In this document: one piece after another, positions 16,247 through 25,579 of the stretch
Layout: each line of letters begins with the position of its first letter
Numbering within the stretch: the first letter of the stretch is position 1
Assembly (NCBI RefSeq): GCF_900111405.1
Contig: NZ_FOHJ01000005.1
Span: 186,001-250,000 of the forward strand
Reading direction: 5' to 3'
DNA length: 64,000 bases
DNA from: Salinibacillus kushneri
GTDB taxonomy: Bacteria > Bacillota > Bacilli > Bacillales > Alkalibacillaceae
The notes under the pieces: model-generated
What the model was told of the DNA's origin: nothing
The model's input: only the letters and a program-made list of their open reading frames with translations
The model's database searches: none
Position numbers and translations under genes: made by a program

Positions 16247-17143
16247 ATGAACTTCAAAAACATTACAGTCGCTGGTAGCGGCGTACTAGGAAGTCAAATA
16301 GCCTATCAAACGGCATTTAAAGGCTTTACTGTATCTGTTTACGACATTAGTGAAGAAGCCATTAAAAAAGCTCAGGAAAGAGTCACTAAATTAAAGAGTG
16401 GCTACCAAAATAATCTAAACGCCACTGAAGAAGAAGTGAATGCAGCCTATAATCGCATGTTCTTCTCTTCCGACTTGTCAAAGGCTGTAGAAAATGCAGA
16501 TTTAGTCATTGAAGCAGTTCCTGAAGTCGTGGAAATAAAAAAAGAATTCTATAGCAATTTAAGTAAAGTTACACCAGAGAAAACGATTTTTGCTACAAAT
16601 TCATCAACGTTTCTACCTAGTCAATTTGCTGAGGAAACAGGACGTCCAGAGAAATTTTTAGCGTTGCATTTTGCTAATGAAATCTGGAAAAATAATACCG
16701 CTGAAATTATGAAGCATCCTGGTACAGATGAACAGGTATTTCATGATGTGATTGAATTTGCTAAGGCTATTGGTATGGTAGCGCTACCTCTACATAAGGA
16801 GCAGCCTGGATACATTTTGAATTCTCTACTTGTACCTTTATTAGATGCGGCAGAAAAACTGCTTGTAAATGATGTAGCAGATGTGGAAACCATCGATAAA
16901 ACCTGGATGATTGCTACTGGGGCACCAAACGGACCATTTGCGATTTTAGATGTAGTTGGCATTAATACAGCTTTTAATATTGTACAGGACAAGGCAAAGA
17001 AAACAGGAGACCCTTTATATAAAAAATTAGCAAAGTTCCTTAAAGAGGAATATCTTGATAAAGGGAAGCTTGGTGTGGAAAGTGGTGAAGGCTTCTACAA
17101 ATATCCAAACCCATCATTCCTGGATTCTGATTTTCTTAAATAA
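16247..17143 (+). CDS. 3-hydroxyacyl-CoA dehydrogenase (3-hydroxybutyryl-CoA dehydrogenase type)
   Basis: A 298-residue protein with an N-terminal Rossmann domain: VAGSGVLGSQIAYQTA (G-x-G-x-x-G), then the Asp of VYDI, which favours NAD. The catalytic region is ALHFANEIWKNNTAEI, where the His is the family general base. A C-terminal helical dimerisation domain holds GYILNSLLVPLLDAAEKLL, GAPNGPFAILDVVGINTAFN and GEGFYKYPNP. It oxidises the 3-hydroxyl of short acyl-CoA thioesters to the ketone. It is isolated: no thiolase or hydratase gene lies beside it, so the pathway (fatty acid or butanoate metabolism) is not shown. A palindromic terminator follows directly. Confidence 0.87.
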   Translation: MNFKNITVAGSGVLGSQIAYQTAFKGFTVSVYDISEEAIKKAQERVTKLKSGYQNNLNATEEEVNAAYNRMFFSSDLSKAVENADLVIEAVPEVVEIKKEFYSNLSKVTPEKTIFATNSSTFLPSQFAEETGRPEKFLALHFANEIWKNNTAEIMKHPGTDEQVFHDVIEFAKAIGMVALPLHKEQPGYILNSLLVPLLDAAEKLLVNDVADVETIDKTWMIATGAPNGPFAILDVVGINTAFNIVQDKAKKTGDPLYKKLAKFLKEEYLDKGKLGVESGEGFYKYPNPSFLDSDFLK

Positions 17144-17150
17144 CTTTAAA

Positions 17151-17182
17151 AATGGGCAGTACCAGGTACTGCCCATTTTTTA
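17151..17182. terminator. bidirectional intrinsic terminator between convergent genes
   Basis: AATGGGCAGTACC (17151-17163) and GGTACTGCCCATT (17165-17177) form a perfect stem, flanked by A-run and T-run. It serves the dehydrogenase (plus) and pepC (minus). Confidence 0.85.
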
Positions 17183-17189
17183 TACAGTA

Positions 17190-18530
17190 TTATTTCATCA
17201 AAGCCAGTGAGCCCATTGGATCCCATGGTTTGAGCATAACAGGTTCTTTTTCCCATGCTTTTTTAAGCTCCTCTGAAAGGTACTTTTTATGAATAACAAC
17301 TTGATAGGTATACTGATTCATCCACTCATCACTTGCTACGAAATAGCCATCATTTCCTGCTTTCGTACCCCAGCTGTTTTCTATCTTCCAGCGATTCGGT
17401 TTTCCATCTGCAAGGTTTACGCCGGTTAAAACCATAGCGTGAGTCAGCATACCTTCTTTATAATCTAACCGTTCTGCTTTTGACATGTTAAAAGAAAAAC
17501 CAAAGGCTTTGTCAAAATCATATAGTTCGGGATCCAAAATACCTTCATCACGATTCATATATTGTGCTACATCACACCCAAACCAAACCGTTTCGTTATC
17601 CTTAATTTGCTGAATCGCTAAGTCTTTCAAGATTGCCATATCTACATTCAAATATTTAATTGGTTTTCCACCTGCTACATTACCAAGAAATTGGACCGTA
17701 TATGTTTTACCATAAGGCTTATCTTGAGTAGGTGCATTAATGACACTTACATAATAACGTAAGTCAAGACCAACGTATTTCCAGTAAAATTCCTGCGGGG
17801 TTATCCCTGCCTCCCTATGAAATTCCTTATTTTCATCCCGGTACTCAAAATCAAACGTTTGAGGAGGTTCACCAAGCGTATAAGCGAGTATGGTATAAAT
17901 TTCTGACAACATCTCTTTTTTAATCTGCTGTAGTTCTTCTTCAGATTGTCTTTGTTGATAGCTGGTTCGCAGCTTCATAGCATCCTCACGCAACTTTGCA
18001 TTCAACAATGTATTTAATTGCCTGGAGTTTCCACTATGAAACGTTTCCGGCATCACTTGTTTTGGAACCACTCCATATTTCTCAATAAGAGATACAAGCA
18101 TATCCCACTGTCCGCCATCCTGCTGCGGCGTATCCAAAAGCCATGAGACCAATCGTCCATCCAAAGGTTCTTCAATGCTTTCAAGAATATTCTCTAAAAA
18201 GTAATTGGCTTTCTCAAATTTATCCCAGAAGTTTACATAGTTTTGAGACAGCTCAAAATCCTGAAGATTAAAACTCTCATTTAATTTGTGTGTAAAAGTA
18301 TTCAATGCTGCAAACATCCAACATCGTCCACTCTGTTTTTGGTTCGTTACTTTTCCTGTTTCGATTTCCTCAGAAAATACATGATTCATAGAAATGACAG
18401 ATGCTTGGTTTGTTGTTGATGCCTGGATGCCGTTTTTAATCATTGTGTCTTTAATAACCTGCTTTTGTGCATCTTTATTAATTTGCTTTGAAAAGGCTGA
18501 TACCATGTCGGCGCTAATCTTCTTTGTCAT
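17190..18530 (-). CDS. pepC: PepC, aminopeptidase C (bleomycin hydrolase family, C1B)
   Basis: A 446-residue cytoplasmic cysteine peptidase. The catalytic triad is visible: Cys70 in KQSGRCWMFAALN, His in LTHAMVLTGVNL and Asn in KIENSWGTKAG. The oxyanion Gln is in TNQKQSGRC. The length and order match the bacterial PepC/bleomycin hydrolase family, which forms a hexameric chamber and removes N-terminal residues from peptides. The family's self-processing C-terminal tail ends here in MGSLALMK. It is transcribed alone from the minus strand, with a bidirectional terminator after it. Confidence 0.93.
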   Translation of the reverse strand: MTKKISADMVSAFSKQINKDAQKQVIKDTMIKNGIQASTTNQASVISMNHVFSEEIETGKVTNQKQSGRCWMFAALNTFTHKLNESFNLQDFELSQNYVNFWDKFEKANYFLENILESIEEPLDGRLVSWLLDTPQQDGGQWDMLVSLIEKYGVVPKQVMPETFHSGNSRQLNTLLNAKLREDAMKLRTSYQQRQSEEELQQIKKEMLSEIYTILAYTLGEPPQTFDFEYRDENKEFHREAGITPQEFYWKYVGLDLRYYVSVINAPTQDKPYGKTYTVQFLGNVAGGKPIKYLNVDMAILKDLAIQQIKDNETVWFGCDVAQYMNRDEGILDPELYDFDKAFGFSFNMSKAERLDYKEGMLTHAMVLTGVNLADGKPNRWKIENSWGTKAGNDGYFVASDEWMNQYTYQVVIHKKYLSEELKKAWEKEPVMLKPWDPMGSLALMK

Positions 18531-18805
18531 TTCTTCTTCTCCTCCCCCTTTTCTACCTTTTCGTTTATTATATGCCTCTTTTATCTAAAAAAGCAAAAAT
18601 TATATAATGGAATCTATCATTCCTTGAGCGTAAATAAAAAATTTTTTTAGGATTTAAAACAGCCGTATAATCCCCATTGGTCATTCTCATTTTTCGTCTA
18701 AAAGAAATCAGCTATTGAAAATATAAACCAAGCATGATTTAATAGAAGTCAGATTCAATTACATCTACATATTGATGATGCAATTATATTTACAACTATA
18801 TATTG

Positions 18806-19000
18806 TTTTGCCGGTAGTTAAGATGCCAATAGGCTTAAAAGGGAATCTGGTGAAATTCCAGAACTGCCCCCGCAACTGTGATTGGTACGAACTGGACAAA
18901 CCACTGTTTAAGAGAGTGAGTTACGTCATTTTCTAAATGGGAAGGGTCCATAGTAGATTATGCCAAAGTCAGGAGACCTGTCTTAACTTTGATGTTTCAA
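18806..19000 (+). promoter_or_regulatory. cobalamin (AdoCbl) riboswitch
   Basis: The aptamer core is unmistakable: GGGAATCTGGTGAAATTCC, then GAACTGCCCCCGCAACTGT (the B12 box), and AGTCAGGAGACCTGTCTT near 18966-18984. The start at about 18806 and the end at about 19000 are estimates. It lies 187 bases ahead of the ribonucleotide reductase gene, with a Rho-independent terminator between, so cobalamin binding should end transcription. A B12-independent reductase repressed by B12 is a known arrangement in bacteria that also have a B12-dependent enzyme. Confidence 0.93.
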
Positions 19001-19092
19001 ATTTCTCGGGGATTGGGAAGATGGAACGATGGCCATAAAAAAGATTTGGACAGAATCTTTTGTCCTATTTTTATCGTGGTATATCGTTTATT

Positions 19093-19123
19093 AAGCTGCT
19101 CATATCCTTGAGCAGCTTTTTTA
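19093..19123 (+). terminator. expression-platform terminator of the cobalamin riboswitch
   Basis: AAGCTGCTC (19093-19101) pairs with GAGCAGCTT (19110-19118) and is followed by TTTTTA. It is placed after the aptamer and before the reductase gene, as expected for riboswitch-controlled premature termination. Confidence 0.85.
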
Positions 19124-19186
19124 TATTACAAAAGCTCTACTAGTAGGTTTTTTTAAATTTTCTATTCTATTAAAGGAGGCGTCAGG

Positions 19187-21478
19187 ATGTCTACATCCAC
19201 CTATACAGAAGAAGTAGAAATCGTCTTAACAGAAATCGAGTCAATTGCAGAAGCCTATGACATCGATGTAACAAAGTTAAAAAATCAAGTGTTACAAGCA
19301 AGCTCAGGTCATTCCAATCTAAAACAGGAGGCTATGTTTTATGCACTGAACCACATCTCAATGGATCAGCCCAATTGGACATTCTTAGCTGCACGTTTAT
19401 ATCTGCAAGAACTCTATGAACAGGCTGCTGTTAATCGGGGGTACAGTCCATCACGTAAATACGGGAATTTGTTTAAGCTGATGTCTACTTTAACCTATAA
19501 AGGAATCTACACCCCATCTCTCCTGTCTACTTATGCAAAAGCTGAAGTGGAAGAACTGGAGAAAGAAATCGAGCCAAGTCGTGACCATTTATTCAATTAC
19601 ATCGGTTTATTTTTACTGGCAGACCGTTACCTTGCCAAAGACCATGAGCAAAACATTTATGAACTTCCTCAGGAGCGATTTATGATGATCGCTATGACAC
19701 TTATGCAAAATGAGGATCCAAAGCATCGAGTTAAGCTCGTGAAGGAAGCTTATTGGGCATTAAGTCATCTATACATGACCGTCGCAACCCCAACACTTGC
19801 TAATGCGGGGAAAAGTTATGGACAGCTTTCCTCATGCTTTATCGATACAGTCGATGATTCACTGGATGGAATCTATTTAAACAACTGGGATATCGCTCGG
19901 TTAAGCAAGGATGGTGGTGGTCTTGGAATTTATTATGGTAAAGTACGAGCATTAGGATCGGATATAAAAAAATTTAAAGGAAATTCCTCAGGAGTTATCC
20001 CATGGATTCGTCTTATTAATGATACAGCTGTCAGTGTGGACCAATTGGGTCAAAGACAAGGTGCAGTTGCAGTGTATTTGGATATATTTCATAAAGATAT
20101 CATGAATGGCTTTTTAGACTTAAAAACAAATAATGGGGATGAGCGACGAAAGGCTCATGATATATTCACAGGTGTTTCGATTCCTGATTTATTTATGCAA
20201 AAATTAGAAGAAGTTGATGAGAATGGAAAAAGTATTGGAGAGTGGCATACCTTTTGTCCTCACCAGGTCAAACAATTCATGGGCTGGAAAGACAAATATG
20301 GAAATGGTTTAGGTCTGGAAGATTTCTATGATGAGGAAAATCAAAAATATTTTACCGAAAAATATGAAGAAGCTGTCAATCATCCCCTATTACCAAGAAA
20401 AACATATCGTGCCATGGATATTATGGCTCGTATTATGGTAGCCCAATTAGAAACCGGAACTCCTTACATATTCTATCGAGATGAAGTAAACCGGCAAAAC
20501 CCTAATAAACATTTAAAAGGAGAAGGACTGACAAGTGTTTATTGCAGTAATTTGTGTACTGAAATTACACAAAATATGTCCCCTACAACCATTACGAATG
20601 AATATAAGGATGAGGATGGAAATATTGTAATGGTTCGAAAACCAGGGGATTTTGTAGTATGTAATTTATCATCAATTAACTTACCCCGTGCTGTAAAAGC
20701 AGATGTATTAGAGCGACTTATTCGTATTCAAGTAAGAATGCTGGATAATGTGATTGATATCAACACCATTCCTGTGAGACAAGCGGGGGTAACTAATCAA
20801 AAATATCGTGCAGTAGGTCTCGGTACATTTGGCTGGCACCATTTATTAGCCCTTAAAGGAATTCATTGGGAGTCAGATGAGGCAGTAGAATTAGCCGATC
20901 AATTATATGAAGATATCGCCTTTTTCACCATTCAATCTTCAATGGAATTATCATATGAGAAAAAAGCTTACCAGGAATTCAATGGATCTGAATGGGAAAC
21001 AGGAAAATATTTTGAGCGAAAAGGCTACACATCAGATCGTTGGCAGGAATTAAAAAAAGATGTCCAACAATACGGTATTCGTAACGGCTGGCTTATGGCT
21101 GTAGCACCTAATTCATCAACAGCAAAAATCGGAGCTTCGACTGATGGTATTGATCCTTTATATGCAGTTGAGTATGCAGAAGAAAAAAAGAACTTCAAAT
21201 TTAAAGTAACCGCTCCTGATTTAGACCATGTCACCTATAACTATTACCGAAAATCAAGGCATGAATTAGATCAATTATGGAGTATTAAACAAAATGCTGC
21301 ACGTCAGCGTCATGTTGACCAGTCCATTAGCTTTAACCTTTACGTAAGACATGATATTAAAGCAAAGGATTTACTACGGTTACATATGGAAGCCTGGAAG
21401 CAGGGGCTGAAAACAACGTATTATGTTCGAAGTACGTCGCAGGCTGAGATTGCTGAATGTGAGGCTTGTCATAGTTAA
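19187..21478 (+). CDS. class I ribonucleotide reductase, alpha (catalytic) subunit
   Basis: Reduces ribonucleotides to deoxyribonucleotides. The 763-residue sequence shows the redox pair Cys217 (LSSCFIDT) and Cys492 (VVCNLSSINL), and the thiyl Cys457 with Glu459 in NLCTEI. The radical-transfer tyrosines are Tyr745-Tyr746 (TTYYVRS), and the C-terminal shuttle CEAC is at 758-761. The N-terminus begins with an unusual helical segment and shows no recognisable ATP-cone, so overall activity regulation by dATP through a cone is unlikely. The ribosome binding site AAAGGAGGCG precedes the ATG. It is the first gene of an operon with the beta subunit and a flavodoxin, under a cobalamin riboswitch. Confidence 0.93.
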   Translation: MSTSTYTEEVEIVLTEIESIAEAYDIDVTKLKNQVLQASSGHSNLKQEAMFYALNHISMDQPNWTFLAARLYLQELYEQAAVNRGYSPSRKYGNLFKLMSTLTYKGIYTPSLLSTYAKAEVEELEKEIEPSRDHLFNYIGLFLLADRYLAKDHEQNIYELPQERFMMIAMTLMQNEDPKHRVKLVKEAYWALSHLYMTVATPTLANAGKSYGQLSSCFIDTVDDSLDGIYLNNWDIARLSKDGGGLGIYYGKVRALGSDIKKFKGNSSGVIPWIRLINDTAVSVDQLGQRQGAVAVYLDIFHKDIMNGFLDLKTNNGDERRKAHDIFTGVSIPDLFMQKLEEVDENGKSIGEWHTFCPHQVKQFMGWKDKYGNGLGLEDFYDEENQKYFTEKYEEAVNHPLLPRKTYRAMDIMARIMVAQLETGTPYIFYRDEVNRQNPNKHLKGEGLTSVYCSNLCTEITQNMSPTTITNEYKDEDGNIVMVRKPGDFVVCNLSSINLPRAVKADVLERLIRIQVRMLDNVIDINTIPVRQAGVTNQKYRAVGLGTFGWHHLLALKGIHWESDEAVELADQLYEDIAFFTIQSSMELSYEKKAYQEFNGSEWETGKYFERKGYTSDRWQELKKDVQQYGIRNGWLMAVAPNSSTAKIGASTDGIDPLYAVEYAEEKKNFKFKVTAPDLDHVTYNYYRKSRHELDQLWSIKQNAARQRHVDQSISFNLYVRHDIKAKDLLRLHMEAWKQGLKTTYYVRSTSQAEIAECEACHS

Positions 21479-21517
21479 GTAAGAAATGAAGACAAACAAC
21501 GAAATGGAGGATTTTAA

Positions 21518-22567
21518 ATGAGTAAAAGCAAATTGCCATTAACGAAAATAAAATTACTGAACCCTGAGTTTCCTAATAAATCAACTGGAATTATTAATGG
21601 CCAATCTTCCGGGTTATTGAATTGGAATGACATCGCTTATCCACAAATGTATGAGCTATATCAAACCTTACTGTCTAATTTTTGGAAGGCGCAAGAAATC
21701 AACATGCAGGATGATATTAAACAATGGGATCTCTTAAGTGACATTGAGAAGGATGTTTTTTTACGAATTAATACACAGTTAGCCTCATTAGACAGCCTGC
21801 AAACTCCTACTATGAGTCAAGTACTGGATTATGTAACGGATTCTAGCTTTAAAGCTATCTTCGCCGTTATTTCTCAGCAGGAAGCTGTGCATAATGAATC
21901 TTATTCCTATATCCTCAGCTCACTTGTCCCTTTAAGGGAACAGAATGAAAGGTTTAATCAGGCAAAAGATGATCCTGTTGTTCAAAAAAGAAACCAGATG
22001 ATTTTAGATGCTTATGAAACATTCAGAGAGAACCCAACACCGCAACACTTGCTTGAATTATCCATTCACTCAGTTGTTTTAGAAGGAATATATTTTTACG
22101 CCGGTTTTGCCTTCTTCTATCATTTAGCAAGACAACAAAAAATGTTAAAAACGAGTACGATGATTAGCTACATCCAAAGAGATGAAATGCAGCATGCTTA
22201 TTTTATTTCCCAGTTTGTGCGTATTTTGCTAGCAGAAAATCCTGAATTGAATACTGAAAAGAATATCGCATACATCTATCACATCATGGAGCAAGGAGTC
22301 CAATTTGAAAAAGAGTGGGCAGGCTATATTCTAAAAGATATTAAGGGAATTGATTTAACAGAATTTGAATCGTATGTAGAATATTTGGCAGATAAACGGT
22401 TGAGGCAATTAGGGCTAAGCAATCATTATAGTGTGGAAGAAAACCCGATGCCCTGGATTCACGTCTTCAGTGATGAAATGATTAATGAAACCAAATCTGA
22501 CTTCTTTGAGCAAAAATCAAGAACCTATACAAAAGTGTCAGATTCAAATGGTTTTGATGAGCTATAG
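21518..22567 (+). CDS. class I ribonucleotide reductase, beta (radical-generating) subunit
   Basis: A 349-residue ferritin-like protein that houses the dimetal cofactor. All expected ligands are present with family spacing: Asp92 (LASLDSLQ), Glu122 and His125 (QEAVHNESYS), Glu189 (LEGIYFY), and Glu223 and His226 (RDEMQHAYF). Tyr129 in ESYS sits at the radical tyrosine position, so this is not a tyrosine-lacking or ligand-lacking variant. A hydrophobic core helix YFYAGFAFFYHLA follows Glu189. The ribosome binding site TGGAGG is upstream. It follows the alpha gene after 39 bases and precedes a flavodoxin by eight bases. Confidence 0.93.
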   Translation: MSKSKLPLTKIKLLNPEFPNKSTGIINGQSSGLLNWNDIAYPQMYELYQTLLSNFWKAQEINMQDDIKQWDLLSDIEKDVFLRINTQLASLDSLQTPTMSQVLDYVTDSSFKAIFAVISQQEAVHNESYSYILSSLVPLREQNERFNQAKDDPVVQKRNQMILDAYETFRENPTPQHLLELSIHSVVLEGIYFYAGFAFFYHLARQQKMLKTSTMISYIQRDEMQHAYFISQFVRILLAENPELNTEKNIAYIYHIMEQGVQFEKEWAGYILKDIKGIDLTEFESYVEYLADKRLRQLGLSNHYSVEENPMPWIHVFSDEMINETKSDFFEQKSRTYTKVSDSNGFDEL

Positions 22568-22575
22568 GTGGAAGT

Positions 22576-23025
22576 ATGAAAATTTTGATTATCTATACAT
22601 CCATAACAGGTAACACAGAACAGCTTATGCACCATATTGCAACAGAATTTGCAAGAGATACTCATGAAATAGACATTTTTCGAGTGAGTAACTTTTCTCT
22701 GCCTGATATAACCGATTATGATGTCGTACTCATTGGGACCTATTCATGGGGAAACGGTGACTTACCTATCGAAATGGAAGAGATATACGAAGCTTTTGAA
22801 GAACAGGAGGTTCAACATATCGTAACAGGAGTATTCGGAACAGGCGACCGTTTTTATCCTCATTTTTGCGGAGCTGTCGATTGTTTCAAGGATATGTTGT
22901 ATTTTCACACCAAATTAGCTGTTACTTTAAAAGTGGAACTTATGCCACAGGAACAGGATATTCAAAAATGCAGAAAGTTTTATCATCTCGTCATGAACAA
23001 AGTAAAAGAAAAGAATTTATATTAG
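22576..23025 (+). CDS. flavodoxin
   Basis: A 149-residue FMN-binding electron carrier. The phosphate loop is YTSITGNTEQL, the first FMN aromatic loop is IGTYSWGNGDLP (Trp) and the second is GVFGTGDRFYPHFCGAVDCF. This full set marks a true flavodoxin rather than NrdI, which lacks the second loop pattern. It starts eight bases after the reductase beta gene and is surely co-transcribed. It probably supplies electrons for assembly or repair of the beta-subunit cofactor, although low-iron substitution for ferredoxin is an alternative. The start has a modest ribosome binding site, AGGTGG. Confidence 0.9.
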   Translation: MKILIIYTSITGNTEQLMHHIATEFARDTHEIDIFRVSNFSLPDITDYDVVLIGTYSWGNGDLPIEMEEIYEAFEEQEVQHIVTGVFGTGDRFYPHFCGAVDCFKDMLYFHTKLAVTLKVELMPQEQDIQKCRKFYHLVMNKVKEKNLY

Positions 23026-23083
23026 GACAAACTAATTCGTTTAAAAGTCTGTTTAAAAGTCTATGTAGTGCTGGTTTTCATTA

Positions 23084-23100
23084 GATAATGATTCTTATCA
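23084..23100. promoter_or_regulatory. possible Fur-like box upstream of the PQQ dehydrogenase
   Basis: On the minus strand TGATAAGAATCATTATC matches 14 of the 19 positions of the classic Fur box when aligned to it. It lies about 60 bases after the flavodoxin gene and 160 bases before the quinoprotein gene. It is weaker than the Fur box at 57065-57083, and its function is uncertain. Confidence 0.35.
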
Positions 23101-23261
23101 GAACGAGATCTTGCCTAACCCTCCTTTTTCTGCAAATTTCGGAAGTTACATCCCTTCATTCCTCATCTTTTATCCATTTTGGGTAATTCTTTCATAATTG
23201 GGCAACTTATAAATGAAAAGCACCTGATGATGTATATATGGAAAGGAGGGCTTGGGTACGA

Positions 23262-25535
23262 ATGAATAGAAATCATTGGATTATCACTGGTGTTTCTGTA
23301 TTAGTTGTTGTAGTTGTTTCCCTTGTTATTATTAGTCAAATTACTAATCCAAACGATGTGGCAGAACAGCCTGAAAATCAGACAACTCAGGAAAAGCAGG
23401 GAGATAATGGTAAGAATGCAGATGGAAAAACTCAATTTGAAGCTAAACATCAATCCTTTCAACATATGAAATATCCAGGTGACGTATCTCCGGAATTCTC
23501 TGCCGATGAATTAACGTCATCTCCCTCTAAAAACTGGATTACCAATGGAGGGAATATTTCAAATGGTCGCTTTTCCCAGTTAGACCAAATCAATACCTCA
23601 AATGTTTCTAACCTGAAAGCTGAATGGGTCACAAGCATGGGCTCAGGATATAAGTTTAAATACTCAGGTGAATCAACCCCGATTGTTTATGACGGGGTTA
23701 TGTTTAATATAACGGGTGCAAATGATGTGCAAGCGATAAATGCTAAAACAGGTGAAATCATTTGGGAGTTTCAGCCAGAGCTTGCGGACGGGTTAGATAC
23801 CGTATGCTGTGGATGGACCAGTCGTGGACTTGCTTTAGGAGATGGAAAAGTGTTTGTTGGTCTTTTGGATGCCAGATTAGTCGCCTTAGATCAAAAAACA
23901 GGTAAGGTCGAATGGGAAACAGAAGTAGACGAGTGGGAAAAAGGCTATAATATTACAAGTGCCCCTCTTTACTATGACGGAAAAGTCTATACAGGAATTG
24001 CAGGTGGCGAATATGGAATACGTGGGTATGTTGCGGCTTATGACGCAAAAATAGGCAGACAAATATGGAGAACCTATACCATCCCAGGTCCTGGTGAAGA
24101 AGGACATGATACCTGGCAACAGGATAACAATAGCTGGTTAACCGGAGGAGCGCCTGTATGGCAGACACCAGCGATAGATCCAGAATTAGGACAGATTTAC
24201 TTTTCTACAGGAAATGCTTCACCTGACTTAGATGGAAGTAATCGTAAAGGGGATAACCTTTTTGCCAATTCGATTGTCGCACTTGATGCAGACTCAGGTG
24301 AACGTAAATGGCATTTCCAGGAGGTGCACCATGATATATGGGATTTAGATGCCGCAAATCCCGTTGTTTTATTTGATGCAGAGGTTGATGGTGAAATGAG
24401 AAAAGGAATTGCTCAGGCAGGAAAAACAGGGTGGGTATACATTTTAGACCGAACAAGTGGAAAACCACTTATTGGAATTGAAGAGAAGGAAGTACCTCAA
24501 AGTGAAAAACAAAACACATCTCCTACCCAGCCATTTCCCAAGGGGGATAATTTTGTACCACAGCAAGTAACAGAAGAAGATGCAAAACGTGATTTACCAG
24601 AAGAATTTGATGGTAAAATTGGTCGATTATTTACACCATTCTGGGATGAGCCTATGACAGTCAAGCCTTCCCCTCAAGGTGGAGGGAACTGGCCACCATC
24701 TGCTTATAATCCAAATACCGAATATTTGTATGTACTCGGAAATGACAACTACTTTTCCTATGCTCATTATGCTGATGATGAAGAAAACAGCTTTGATGAA
24801 GGGAAAGAATATTTAGGAAGTGTCTGGCAGCCCGTAGAAGAATCTCCTAGTCGCAGTACCGTTACAGCCATTGATATCAAAACAAATAAAATTGTGTGGC
24901 AGAAAAATTGGGATTCAATCGCCTATAGTGGTGTATTAACAACGAAAGGGAATCTCGTTTTTGTTGGTCACAATGATGGACGAATCATTGCATATGATGC
25001 AACCACTGGTGATCACTTATGGGAGTTCAAAACCGATGCAGGAGCAAATGCTCCACCGATAACGTACGAAATAGATGGAAAACAATATATCTCGATTTTC
25101 TCTGCTGGAAACTCCCTTGCTGGTACACAACATGGAGATAAAATTTATACGTTTTCACTGGAGGGGAAATACGATTCCCTGGAAGATATTCCAGAGGAAG
25201 ATATCAACACTTCACCATTAGCTGAAAAACGGGAAGAACACGAAGAACATGAAGATCAGGACTCAGATAAAACGCAGGACGAAGGAAACGCAGCATTAGA
25301 CCAAGGACGTACCATTTATGAAAACAACTGCTTATCCTGTCACGGTGATCAAGGTGCAGGTGGCCATAATGGACCAAGCATTAAAAAGAGCGATATTGTA
25401 AAGAATCGGGAAAAGCTAATTGAACAAATTAAAAATGGAGGCGGAGGTATGCCGCCATTTAAAGGTACGCTATCCGAGGATCAAATCAACGTTTTATCTG
25501 ATTATATTATGGAAAAATTAGCTACGAAGGAATAA
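23262..25535 (+). CDS. membrane-anchored PQQ-dependent dehydrogenase with C-terminal cytochrome c domain
   Basis: A quinohaemoprotein of 757 residues. An N-terminal membrane anchor (WIITGVSVLVVVVVSLVII) is followed by an acidic linker and an eight-bladed PQQ beta-propeller with tryptophan-docking repeats (AINAKTGEIIWEF, ALDQKTGKVEWET, AYDATTGDHLWEF). The vicinal disulphide pair Cys182-Cys183 (TVCCGWTSRG), typical of PQQ alcohol dehydrogenases, is present, as is WDLDAANPVVLFD. The C-terminus carries one haem c site, CLSCH at 690-694, with a likely Met ligand in GGGGMPPFKG. It would oxidise an alcohol outside the cell and pass electrons to the respiratory chain. The start at 23262 (MNRNHW) has AAGGAGGG upstream; an ATG at 23238 overlaps that site. 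The substrate is unknown, and PQQ synthesis genes are not in this window. Confidence 0.87.
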   Translation: MNRNHWIITGVSVLVVVVVSLVIISQITNPNDVAEQPENQTTQEKQGDNGKNADGKTQFEAKHQSFQHMKYPGDVSPEFSADELTSSPSKNWITNGGNISNGRFSQLDQINTSNVSNLKAEWVTSMGSGYKFKYSGESTPIVYDGVMFNITGANDVQAINAKTGEIIWEFQPELADGLDTVCCGWTSRGLALGDGKVFVGLLDARLVALDQKTGKVEWETEVDEWEKGYNITSAPLYYDGKVYTGIAGGEYGIRGYVAAYDAKIGRQIWRTYTIPGPGEEGHDTWQQDNNSWLTGGAPVWQTPAIDPELGQIYFSTGNASPDLDGSNRKGDNLFANSIVALDADSGERKWHFQEVHHDIWDLDAANPVVLFDAEVDGEMRKGIAQAGKTGWVYILDRTSGKPLIGIEEKEVPQSEKQNTSPTQPFPKGDNFVPQQVTEEDAKRDLPEEFDGKIGRLFTPFWDEPMTVKPSPQGGGNWPPSAYNPNTEYLYVLGNDNYFSYAHYADDEENSFDEGKEYLGSVWQPVEESPSRSTVTAIDIKTNKIVWQKNWDSIAYSGVLTTKGNLVFVGHNDGRIIAYDATTGDHLWEFKTDAGANAPPITYEIDGKQYISIFSAGNSLAGTQHGDKIYTFSLEGKYDSLEDIPEEDINTSPLAEKREEHEEHEDQDSDKTQDEGNAALDQGRTIYENNCLSCHGDQGAGGHNGPSIKKSDIVKNREKLIEQIKNGGGGMPPFKGTLSEDQINVLSDYIMEKLATKE

Positions 25536-25539
25536 AAAT

Positions 25540-25578
25540 AAGGTAATCGCCCTCTTTATTGGGACGATTACCTTTTCA
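25540..25578. terminator. bidirectional terminator between the two PQQ-type dehydrogenase genes
   Basis: AAGGTAATCG (25540-25549) and CGATTACCTT (25565-25574) form a stem, followed by TTC on plus. It ends both convergent genes. Confidence 0.7.
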
Positions 25579-25579
25579 C

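Noticed and set aside
22576-23025. NrdI (ribonucleotide reductase activating flavoprotein)
   Set aside because: The gene position suggests NrdI, but the full second FMN loop (FGTGDRFYPHFCGAVD) and the Trp loop mark a classical flavodoxin.
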